Positions 40,702 through 48,963 of a stretch of DNA of 64,000 bases are shown here, piece after piece; positions within the stretch are counted from its first letter, which is position 1, and every line of letters starts with the position of its first letter. The notes below the pieces were generated by a model that was not told where the DNA came from, searched no databases, and was given only the letters and a program-made list of their open reading frames with translations. The position numbers and the translations under genes are program-made. The stretch lies in NCBI RefSeq assembly GCF_900114315.1, contig NZ_FOSQ01000001.1, positions 536,202 through 600,201 on the forward strand, in the 5' to 3' direction. This DNA comes from Falsiroseomonas stagni DSM 19981. Lineage in GTDB: Bacteria; Pseudomonadota; Alphaproteobacteria; Acetobacterales; Acetobacteraceae.

Positions 40702-40728
40702 TTAGCACTCGCACTCCGGGAGTGCTGA
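40702..40728 (+). promoter_or_regulatory. CIRCE element 1 (HrcA operator)
   Basis: TTAGCACTC, nine bases, then GAGTGCTGA: matches the TTAGCACTC-N9-GAGTGCTAA consensus at 17 of 18 arm positions. It lies just upstream of the promoter -35 (40735). HrcA bound here would repress groESL until heat shock titrates GroEL. Confidence 0.93.
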
Positions 40729-40734
40729 CAACGC

Positions 40735-40763
40735 TTGACGCGGGGCGGGGACTCCCCTAGATC
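40735..40763 (+). promoter_or_regulatory. groESL vegetative promoter
   Basis: TTGACG (40735-40740), a 17-bp spacer and TAGATC (40758-40763) give a good sigma70-type promoter. It is bracketed by the two CIRCE elements, whose inner edges lie 6 bp before the -35 and 1 bp after the -10. Transcription should start within the second CIRCE, so its hairpin would be at the very 5' end of the mRNA. Confidence 0.8.
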
Positions 40764-40764
40764 G

Positions 40765-40791
40765 TTGGCACTCCTCTGGGGGGAGTGCTAG
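40765..40791 (+). promoter_or_regulatory. CIRCE element 2 (HrcA operator)
   Basis: TTGGCACTC, nine bases, then GAGTGCTAG: two mismatches to the CIRCE arms. It starts one base after the -10 and would be transcribed. It ends 78 bp before the groES start, which leaves a moderately long leader with AGGAGAAGCTCC as ribosome site. Confidence 0.9.
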
Positions 40792-40869
40792 CGGGCGCCA
40801 CAACGGGTCCGCTGGCCGTGAATTCTCCGGAAGAGCTTGCCAATCACTGGAAGCGACAGGAGAAGCTCC

Positions 40870-41181
40870 ATGAGCTTTCGTCCACTGCATGACCGCGTTC
40901 TCGTCCGCCGCGTGACGGCCGAAGAGAAGAGCAAGGGCGGCATCATCATCCCCGACACCGCCAAGGAGAAGCCGCAGGAAGGCGAAGTCATCGCCGTCGG
41001 CTCCGGCACCCTGAACGACAAGGGCGAGCTCCGCGCGCTCGACGTCAAGGCCGGCGACCGCATCCTGTTCGGCAAGTGGTCGGGCACCGAGGTGAAGCTT
41101 GATGGCGAGGAGCTCCTCATCATGAAGGAGTCCGACATCATGGGCATCCTCGACACCCCTTCCGTCGCGAAGGCGGCCTGA
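40870..41181 (+). CDS. groES: co-chaperonin GroES
   Basis: This 103-residue protein starts at ATG 40870 behind CAGGAGAAG. It has [13 protein letters not shown], the mobile-loop region [23 protein letters not shown], and [31 protein letters not shown], all typical. It forms the heptameric lid of GroEL. It is the first gene of a heat-shock operon with groEL 98 bp downstream. Two CIRCE elements lie upstream. Confidence 0.98.
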   Translation: MSFRPLHDRVLVRRVTAEEKSKGGIIIPDTAKEKPQEGEVIAVGSGTLNDKGELRALDVKAGDRILFGKWSGTEVKLDGEELLIMKESDIMGILDTPSVAKAA

Positions 41182-41264
41182 CGACGGCGGGCGGGGGCGC
41201 GCGACACCGCGCCCCGGCCCTGGCCTCCAGGCCCCATCTTCGCGTGGTTTCCTCAACGGACTGA

Positions 41265-42920
<1,656 letters not shown>

Positions 42921-43264
42921 TCCCGATCCGGCCGGGGCAACCCGGCCGGGCCGGCGGTCCGATTTCTGGACGTCTGGAAGGGGGGCGGACCTGCGGGTCC
43001 GCCCATTTTTCGTTGTCCCGGCCTTCTTTCGTTGCCCCATCTTTTTCGTTGCGCTGACACAAAGTTGACAACGGCGTGACCAGCCGCTCCGGGGCTTTGA
43101 CACCTGGATGGGCGGTTGAGCATCCTTCATCTGTCATTGCGTCCTGGCTCCCCACCGTGCCTCCCGGGTCATGCCCCGGGCGACTCCAGGTACCGCCACC
43201 GCATGGCGCCCCCGCCCGGGCGATCGGCGTCAGGGCGTTGCTAGTCAGAAGGAGCGCGGATCGC
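42921..43264 (+). other. groEL-csp intergenic region without a gene
   Basis: The first 90 bp end in the groEL terminator. The rest is likely promoter and 5' leader of the cold-shock gene. TTGACA occurs at 43065-43070 and 43097-43102, and the second is followed after 18 bases by a weak CATCCT. The apparent leader of more than 120 bases with a GGAG before the ATG is consistent with the long structured leaders of csp genes, but I see no defined cold box. Confidence 0.5.
42983..43010 (+). terminator. intrinsic terminator of groESL
   Basis: A perfect 9-bp stem GGGCGGACC/GGTCCGCCC (42983-42991 and 42996-43004) with a TGCG loop is followed by A and five Ts. It lies 63 bp after the groEL stop. Confidence 0.93.
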
Positions 43265-43468
43265 ATGGCGATCGGCACCGTTAAGTGGTTCAATGCGACG
43301 AAGGGCTTCGGCTTCATCGTCCCGTCGGATGGCGGGAAGGACGTGTTCGTCCACATCACCGCCGTGCAGAAGGCCGGGCTCCAGGGCCTGAACGAAGGCC
43401 AGAAGGTGTCCTACGAAGTGGCGATGGAACGCGGCAAGGCGGCTGCCACCAACCTCCGACCCATGTGA
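43265..43468 (+). CDS. cold-shock domain protein
   Basis: This 67-residue single cold-shock domain has RNP1 in [12 protein letters not shown] and RNP2 in DVFVHITAV, then [15 protein letters not shown]. It binds single-stranded RNA or DNA and melts RNA structure. Its length is typical of CspA-class proteins. The start is the ATG at 43265 behind AAGGAGCGG. A 10-11-bp hairpin follows the stop at 43481-43507. Confidence 0.95.
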   Translation: MAIGTVKWFNATKGFGFIVPSDGGKDVFVHITAVQKAGLQGLNEGQKVSYEVAMERGKAAATNLRPM

Positions 43469-43480
43469 AGGATTGACCGG

Positions 43481-43507
43481 ACGGAACCCGGCAGGCCCGG
43501 GTTCCGT
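43481..43507 (+). terminator. hairpin after the cold-shock gene
   Basis: ACGGAACCCG (43481-43490) pairs with CGGGTTCCGT (43498-43507) around a short loop, 12 bp after the stop. There is no T-run, so efficiency is uncertain. Confidence 0.6.
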
Positions 43508-43571
43508 CACGCCCGGGGCAGGCACCACACGGCCTGCGCCATCGGGATGCGGGCCGGTTGCGCCCTTCGAT

Positions 43572-43601
43572 TCGGCCAGCCCGGCATGCCGGGCTGGCCG
43601 A
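43572..43601. terminator. 30-bp perfect palindrome between convergent genes
   Basis: TCGGCCAGCCCGGCA and its exact complement TGCCGGGCTGGCCGA abut without a loop (43572-43601). It ends seven bases before the stop of the minus-strand glycine-zipper protein gene. It is probably a bidirectional terminator; the sequence could also be a protein-binding site. Confidence 0.6.
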
Positions 43602-43608
43602 TTGCGTT

Positions 43609-44163
43609 TCAGCCGGCTTCCTGCACGAAGACGCGCCGTGCGCCCGCCGCGCGCAACGCTGCCTCCGCCTGGTGCCGCGCGGTGTCGTCCGGGGCGCGCA
43701 GGCCGATGACGGGCCCCGTGGCATCCGGCGGCGGGGCGTGGGCGTCCGGCTCGGCCAGGGTCATGGCACTGGCCACCGCCTCCCCCACCGCGCCCGTGCC
43801 GGCGCCGGCGGCCGCGGCCGCGGCGACGGCGGGCAGCAGGGCGCCGCCGCTGGCGATCACGAGGCCGGCCGCGGCCATGGAGGTCGCCGCCATCGCGGTG
43901 CCGACGCCGAGCTGGCGCTGGTTGCGGCGGTTGGATTCCCCGGGATGCTCGTCCGGCGGGTCGAGATGGTCGTTCACCGCCGGCGCTTCCGGCTGCGCTT
44001 CCTCCGTCCCGCCGACCTCGTCCTGCGTGCCGGCATTGCGCAGCCGGGCGATGGCGGCATCGCGGGTGGCCTCGTCGGCGAATTCTCCCCAGACAACCGG
44101 GACTGCCAGGTGCTTGTCATTGGCCTGGCCTGTCCACTGGCTGCTGTCCACGGTGATGGCCAT
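43609..44163 (-). CDS. glycine-zipper membrane-associated protein with paired alpha/beta modules
   Basis: This 184-residue protein is read from ATG 44163. An N-terminal module (VPVVWGEFADEATRDAAIARLRNAG) and a C-terminal module (IGLRAPDDTARHQAEAALRAAGARRVFV) look like diverged copies of a ferredoxin-like half-domain. Between them lies a hydrophobic glycine/alanine-rich stretch (about residues 95-130, GGALLPAVAAAAAAGAGTGAVG) resembling a glycine zipper. This layout recalls general stress protein 17M-like proteins, in which the zipper inserts in membrane. No function is established. It diverges from the dehydratase gene. Confidence 0.65.
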   Translation of the reverse strand: MAITVDSSQWTGQANDKHLAVPVVWGEFADEATRDAAIARLRNAGTQDEVGGTEEAQPEAPAVNDHLDPPDEHPGESNRRNQRQLGVGTAMAATSMAAAGLVIASGGALLPAVAAAAAAGAGTGAVGEAVASAMTLAEPDAHAPPPDATGPVIGLRAPDDTARHQAEAALRAAGARRVFVQEAG

Positions 44164-44235
44164 GGTCACGCCCTCCGCTATGGTTCCCCGGCTGAACGCC
44201 ACCGGCGCAGCCTCGTTTCCGATCGGAGTGACCGC

Positions 44236-45189
44236 GTGTTCGACCTGCCCGCCCTTGAAGCCGCTGCCCGCCTGGTGCACGGCGTCTTCCCGCCGACGCC
44301 GCAATACGCCTGGCCGCTGCTGGCGGCGCGCACCGGCGCGGAGGTCTGGGTGAAGCACGAGAACCACACGCCGACCGGCGCCTTCAAGGTGCGCGGCGGG
44401 CTGGTCTACATGGAACGACTGGCGCGGGACCGGCCTGGCGTGCCGGGCGTAATCTCCGCCACCAGGGGCAATCACGGGCAGTCCCTGGCCTATGCGGGGG
44501 CGCGCAGCGGCGTGCCCGTCACCATCGTCGTGCCGCGCGGCAACAGCGCGGAGAAGAACGCGGCGATGCGCGCGCAGGGGGCGACCCTTGTCGAGCACGG
44601 CGCGGATTTCGACGCGGCGCGGGAGGAGGCGATGCGGCTGGCCGCCGAGCGGGGGCTGGAATTCGCGCCCTCCTTCGCGCCGGACCTGGTGTGCGGGGTC
44701 GCGACCTATGCGCTGGAGCTGTTTCGCGCGGCGCCCCCGCTGGATGCGCTGTATGTGCCGATCGGGCTGGGCTCGGGCATCTGCGGCTGTATCATGGCGC
44801 GGGACCTGCTGGGCCTCCGCACGGAGATCATCGGCGTCCAGAGCACCGGCGCCGATGCCTATGCGCGGAGCGTGGCGGCGGGGCGGGTGGTGACGACGGA
44901 AGCCGCCGTTACGAAGGCCGATGGCATGGCGACGCGGGTGCCGGACCCCGCGGCGCTGGCGATGATCATCAAGGGCGCGGCGCGCATCGTGACGGTGAGC
45001 GACGAGGAAGTGGCCGAGGCCATCCGCGCCTATTGGCAGGACACCCACAATCTGGCGGAGGGCGCCGGCGCCGCGCCGCTGGCGGCGCTGATGCAGGAAC
45101 GCGACCGGATGCGCGGCAGGCGCGTGGCGACGATCCTCTGCGGCGGCAATATCGACCTCGACCTGTTCCGGAGCTGGGTGCTGGCATGA
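44236..45189 (+). CDS. threonine/serine dehydratase-like PLP enzyme
   Basis: This 317-residue protein starts at GTG 44236 (a GGAG lies seven bases earlier). It has the PLP lysine in TPTGAFKVRGG (Lys51), then ATRGNHGQSLAYAG, the phosphate-binding PIGLGSGICG, and the terminal ILCGGNID. This is the fold-type II threonine dehydratase/serine racemase pattern, without an ACT regulatory domain, so it is a catabolic-type enzyme. It is coupled by ATGA to an amidohydrolase. The pair suggests breakdown of an N-containing compound to an amino acid and then an oxo acid, though the actual substrate is unknown. Confidence 0.88.
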   Translation: MFDLPALEAAARLVHGVFPPTPQYAWPLLAARTGAEVWVKHENHTPTGAFKVRGGLVYMERLARDRPGVPGVISATRGNHGQSLAYAGARSGVPVTIVVPRGNSAEKNAAMRAQGATLVEHGADFDAAREEAMRLAAERGLEFAPSFAPDLVCGVATYALELFRAAPPLDALYVPIGLGSGICGCIMARDLLGLRTEIIGVQSTGADAYARSVAAGRVVTTEAAVTKADGMATRVPDPAALAMIIKGAARIVTVSDEEVAEAIRAYWQDTHNLAEGAGAAPLAALMQERDRMRGRRVATILCGGNIDLDLFRSWVLA

Positions 45190-46367
45190 TGAACCTGCTG
45201 ATCCGCAACTGCCGCCCCATGGGCGGCGCGGCGACGGACATCCTCGTGGAGGGCGGCAGGATCGCTGTCATCGCGCCGGGACTCGCCGCGCCGGATGGCG
45301 TGGCGGTGGAGGATGGCGGCGGCAGGCTGGCGCTGCCGGCCTTCGTCGAGGGGCACACCCACCTCGACAAATCGCTCTGGGGCATGGGGTGGTGGAAGAA
45401 CGAGGTCGGGCCGCGGCTGATCGACCGCATCGATGGCGAGAGGGCGGAGCGGAAGAAGCTCGGCCTCGACCCCGCGCGGCAATCGGATCGGCTGGCGAAG
45501 GAGTTTCTCAAGCGCGGCACCACGCGCATCCGCAGCTTCGCGGATGTGGATACGGAGATCGGCACCGCCCACAATGACGCGCTGGTGGCGCTGCGCGACA
45601 GGCTGCGCGGCACCATGGACATCCAGGTGGTGGCCTTCCCGCAATCCGGCGTGCTGGTGCGGCCGGGCACGGCGGAACTGCTGGAACAGGCGCTGCGCAA
45701 CGGGGCGGATATCATCGGCGGGCTCGACCCCTCCGGCATCGACCGCGACCCCAAGGGGCATTGCGACCTGATCTTCGCCCTGGCGGCGAAGCATGGCGTG
45801 CCGGTGGACATCCACCTGCATGAACCCGGCGAACTCGGCGCCTTCGCGATGGAGCTGATCATCGAGCGCACGCTGGCGCTGGGGATGCAGGGGAAGGTGG
45901 TCGTCAGCCACGCCTTCTGCCTGGGCGACGTCGCGCGGGCCGATGCGCTCTATGCGGCGCTGGGGGAGGCGGGGATCGGGCTGGCCACCACCGCGCCACC
46001 GTCGCGGCCCGTGCCCTCGGTGAAGAAGGCGCGGGCGGCGGGGGTTTCCATCTTCGGCGGCAATGACGGCATCCGCGATACCTGGACCCCCTACAACATG
46101 CCGGACATGCTGCAGCGCGCGATGCTGATCGGGCTGAAGAACGAGTTCCGCCGCGACGACGAAGTGGAACTGGCCTTCGCCACCGTCAGCGACTGGGCGG
46201 CGGAGGGCTGCGGCTTCGCCGATTACGGGTTGGGCGTGGGGGCTCGCGCCGACATCGTGCTGCTGGAGGCGGAGACCGTGCAGGAGGCGGTGGTGGCGAC
46301 GCCGCCGCAGCGTGTTGTCGTCAGCCATGGGCGCGTGGTCGCGCGCGATGGCGTGCTGCTGGCGTGA
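45186..46367 (+). CDS. cytosine deaminase-like amidohydrolase
   Basis: This 393-residue protein starts at ATG 45186, overlapping the dehydratase stop. It has the metal-binding LPAFVEGHTHLDKSLWG near residue 50, IIGGLDPSGIDRDPKGH, DIHLHEPGELGAF, VVSHAFCLGD, and FGGNDGIRDTWTPYN. This is the cytosine deaminase/N-isopropylammelide hydrolase group of amidohydrolases (mononuclear metal). The enzyme hydrolyses C-N bonds of a ring amine or similar. Genes of this group are often broadly annotated as cytosine deaminase; the real substrate is not known. A G/C hairpin (46371-46389) follows. Confidence 0.86.
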   Translation: MMNLLIRNCRPMGGAATDILVEGGRIAVIAPGLAAPDGVAVEDGGGRLALPAFVEGHTHLDKSLWGMGWWKNEVGPRLIDRIDGERAERKKLGLDPARQSDRLAKEFLKRGTTRIRSFADVDTEIGTAHNDALVALRDRLRGTMDIQVVAFPQSGVLVRPGTAELLEQALRNGADIIGGLDPSGIDRDPKGHCDLIFALAAKHGVPVDIHLHEPGELGAFAMELIIERTLALGMQGKVVVSHAFCLGDVARADALYAALGEAGIGLATTAPPSRPVPSVKKARAAGVSIFGGNDGIRDTWTPYNMPDMLQRAMLIGLKNEFRRDDEVELAFATVSDWAAEGCGFADYGLGVGARADIVLLEAETVQEAVVATPPQRVVVSHGRVVARDGVLLA

Positions 46368-46370
46368 GGT

Positions 46371-46389
46371 GGGGGGCCTCGCGCCCCCC
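46371..46389. terminator. hairpin between convergent genes
   Basis: GGGGGGC (46371-46377) and GCCCCCC (46383-46389) with loop CTCGC lie four bases after the amidohydrolase stop and six before the TerB-like gene stop. There is no T-run, so a bidirectional stop is only likely. Confidence 0.6.
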
Positions 46390-46394
46390 GGTGT

Positions 46395-46829
46395 TCAGAT
46401 GACCTGGTAGCGCGCCTTGGCGGCCCGCTCGATCGCGCCGGCGATCAGGCGATCGAGGTCGAGGCCGATGCGGAGGTCCTGCAACAGGCGCAGCTCCTCC
46501 TGCGTCGCCTCCCCATCCGCGGCGCAGACCTCGCAGGCCAGGAGGTAGGCGGTCTCCCGCAAGCGCATGGGCAGCGCCTCCCGGATCATGGTCAGGGCAT
46601 CGTCCAGGCCGTCGGTACGGCCGAGGAGGTTGGAGACGACCTCCGTCACCGTCTCGATCTCCGTGCTGTGGAAGTCGGAGAAGGCGGGCAGGCCCTGGAC
46701 CAGGCGGGTCATCATGGCGAGCTCGGCGTCGGACATCGGGCCATCGGCGGCGGACATCAGCACCATGGCGCAGACCAGCGCTTCCTGCGCGGTGAAGGGC
46801 GCGAGGCGGTCGGGGGCGCGGGTGGGCAT
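46395..46829 (-). CDS. TerB-like tellurite resistance domain protein
   Basis: This 144-residue all-helical protein has the paired signatures VLMSAADGPMSDAELAMM and EVCAADGEATQEELRLL, the acidic metal-binding repeats of the TerB/DjlA family. TerB domains act in membrane-linked stress and metal complexes. There are no other ter genes here, so a general stress role is more likely than tellurite resistance. It is a single gene, 74 bp downstream of the prolyl oligopeptidase gene on the same strand. Confidence 0.83.
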   Translation of the reverse strand: MPTRAPDRLAPFTAQEALVCAMVLMSAADGPMSDAELAMMTRLVQGLPAFSDFHSTEIETVTEVVSNLLGRTDGLDDALTMIREALPMRLRETAYLLACEVCAADGEATQEELRLLQDLRIGLDLDRLIAGAIERAAKARYQVI

Positions 46830-46903
46830 CTCGGTGGTCTCCAGGCGTGTGGGTCGTCGTCGCGCGGGGCGGCCCGGGGGTCAAGCCGCGGGGGGTTCAG
46901 GCT

Positions 46904-48955
46904 TCAGGCATCCCAGCCGATGGAACGGCGCAGGAAGGCGGCGCCGAGGGCCGCGAAGCGGGCGACCTCGCTGTTGTCCTTGCCATAGCCATGGCCGCCG
47001 GCCTCGGGTTCGTAGAAGCGGGCATCGTAGCCCAGCGCCTGGAGCTTGGCGGCCATCTTGCGGGCATGGCCGGGATGGACGCGGTCGTCGCGCCGCGTGG
47101 TGGCCAGCAGGATCGGCGGGTAGGGCCGGCCGGGTTCGGCGGCGTGATAGGCGGAGAAGTGCCGGATGAAGGCCCAGTCCTCCGCCTTGTCGGGGTCGCC
47201 ATATTCCGCGATCCAGGACGCGCCGGCCAGCAGCTTCGTGTAGCGGCGCATGTCGATCAGCGGGATGGTGCAGAACAGCGCCCCGAAGCGTTCGGGATAG
47301 CGGGTCAGCATATTGGCGATCAGCAACCCGCCATTCGATCCGCCCTCCGCCGCGATGCGGCCGGGCACCGTCACGCCGCGGGCGACGAGGTCGGCGGCGA
47401 TGGCGGCGAAGTCGTCATGGCTCTGCGCCTTGCGCGCGCCGCGCCCGGCCTCGTGCCAGGCCGTGCCGAATTCGCCGCCGCCGCGGATCTGGCCGACCAC
47501 GGCGGTGCCGCCCTTCTCGAGCCAGAGGCGGCCGGAGACGGTGGAATAGACCGGCAGGCGGGAGACCTGGAACCCGCCATAGGCGGAGAGGTGGACGGGT
47601 GCCTTTCCGCTCTCGTCGCGCGGGCCGACCTGGACATAGGGGATGCGCTCCCCGTCGGTGGACACCGCCTCATGCCGCGTCACCACCAGGCCCGTCGCAT
47701 CGAAGGCCGGGGTGGAGGCCTTGAGCAGCGCGGGCGCGGCGGGGGCCACGCTGGTCAGCAGCAATTGCGGGGGCGTGACGGGGTCCTGGGCGAGGGCGAG
47801 CAGCGTGCCGTCCGATTCCTCGGCCTCGGCATCGAAGGGCCAGAGGTTGACCACGCCGATGCGCGGCAGGCCGGGGATCTCCGCGGCGGCCCATTCGCCC
47901 GGGCCTGGGGTCAGGATGGTGAAGACCGGCGCCAGATCGTCGAGGATCGACAGCGCCAGCCGGCCATCGCACCAGGTGAAGCCCTGCAGCGCGCGGCGCG
48001 GCGCCGGCGTGAAGAGCACCTGCGGCTGCACCTTCCCCGCCAGCAGATCGGCCAGCGCCAGGCCGAGCAGCGTGTCCGGCGCGTAGGTCGTGCCCCCTAC
48101 CATCCAGGGCGTGCGGGGCTTCACGGCGATGTAGCCGTGCTGCCAGGTGTAGTGGGCGTCGGTCGGCAGCGGCACCAGGCTGCGCGGGCCGTTGCGGTCG
48201 CCGATATGGATGGTGGCGTCGAAGAAGCCGATGCCGTCGCGGAAGATCACCGTCTCCACGCCGCCTTCCCGGTCCACGCCGGCCCAGGCGGAAAGATGGT
48301 CCTCCGGCACCTCGAACAGCACGGGGGCCTGCATCGGGTCCGTGCCGCGGGACCAGCGGCGGATGGTGCGGGCGTAGCCGGAACTGGTGGTGCCACCGAG
48401 CGCGGAGGAGACCAGCAGCGTGTCGCGGTCCAGCCAATCGGCGCTGCCCTTGGCTTCCGGCAGCACGAAGCCGCCTTCGACGAAGGCGCGCGCCGCCAGG
48501 TCGAATTCCCGCATCACCACGGCATCGCCGCCGCCGCGGGACAGGCGCAGCAAGGCGCGGTCATGCGTGACGGGGAAGGTGGCGGCGCCGGCCCAGACCC
48601 AATCCTCGCCCTCCGCAGTGGCGAGCGCGTCGAGATCCAGCAGCACCTCCCATGCCGGCGTCGCGGTGCGGAAACTGTCGAGGGTGGTGCGGCGCCAGAG
48701 GCCGCGGGGATGGGCGGCGTCCTGCCAGTAGTTGAACAGGTGCCGCCCGCGCCGCGTCACCATCGGCAGCTTGTCCGGCCGGTCCAGCGCGGCTTTCAGC
48801 CCCTCCCGATCCGCCTCGAACCGCGCATCGGCGAAGGCGGCCAGCGTCCGGGCGTTCTGCTGCGCGACCCAGGCGATGGCGGCCTCGCCCTCCACTTCCT
48901 CCAGCCACCGATACGGGTCGTCATCCGGGGTGGCGATGGTGGGGCGGAGGTCCAT
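46904..48955 (-). CDS. prolyl oligopeptidase family serine peptidase (S9A)
   Basis: This 683-residue protein has an N-terminal beta-propeller (DPYRWLEEVEGEAAIAWV at the start) and a C-terminal alpha/beta-hydrolase domain. That domain has the nucleophile in AAEGGSNGGLLIAN (Ser near residue 530), the Asp region ATTRRDDRVHPGHA, and catalytic His in EAGGHGYGKDN. It cleaves short peptides after proline. There is no signal peptide, so it is cytoplasmic or released by another route. The helicase gene ends eight bases upstream, so the two are probably co-transcribed. Confidence 0.92.
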   Translation of the reverse strand: MDLRPTIATPDDDPYRWLEEVEGEAAIAWVAQQNARTLAAFADARFEADREGLKAALDRPDKLPMVTRRGRHLFNYWQDAAHPRGLWRRTTLDSFRTATPAWEVLLDLDALATAEGEDWVWAGAATFPVTHDRALLRLSRGGGDAVVMREFDLAARAFVEGGFVLPEAKGSADWLDRDTLLVSSALGGTTSSGYARTIRRWSRGTDPMQAPVLFEVPEDHLSAWAGVDREGGVETVIFRDGIGFFDATIHIGDRNGPRSLVPLPTDAHYTWQHGYIAVKPRTPWMVGGTTYAPDTLLGLALADLLAGKVQPQVLFTPAPRRALQGFTWCDGRLALSILDDLAPVFTILTPGPGEWAAAEIPGLPRIGVVNLWPFDAEAEESDGTLLALAQDPVTPPQLLLTSVAPAAPALLKASTPAFDATGLVVTRHEAVSTDGERIPYVQVGPRDESGKAPVHLSAYGGFQVSRLPVYSTVSGRLWLEKGGTAVVGQIRGGGEFGTAWHEAGRGARKAQSHDDFAAIAADLVARGVTVPGRIAAEGGSNGGLLIANMLTRYPERFGALFCTIPLIDMRRYTKLLAGASWIAEYGDPDKAEDWAFIRHFSAYHAAEPGRPYPPILLATTRRDDRVHPGHARKMAAKLQALGYDARFYEPEAGGHGYGKDNSEVARFAALGAAFLRRSIGWDA

Positions 48956-48963
48956 GGCGATCC

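Larger units (their letters stand above)
40553..40869 (+). other. groESL upstream region with no gene
   Basis: This 317-bp stretch holds no protein gene that I can support. It contains two CIRCE elements and the groESL promoter in its second half. The first half (40553-40690) is ordinary GC-rich DNA; I see nothing there apart from the start region of the divergent Usg gene. Confidence 0.7.
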
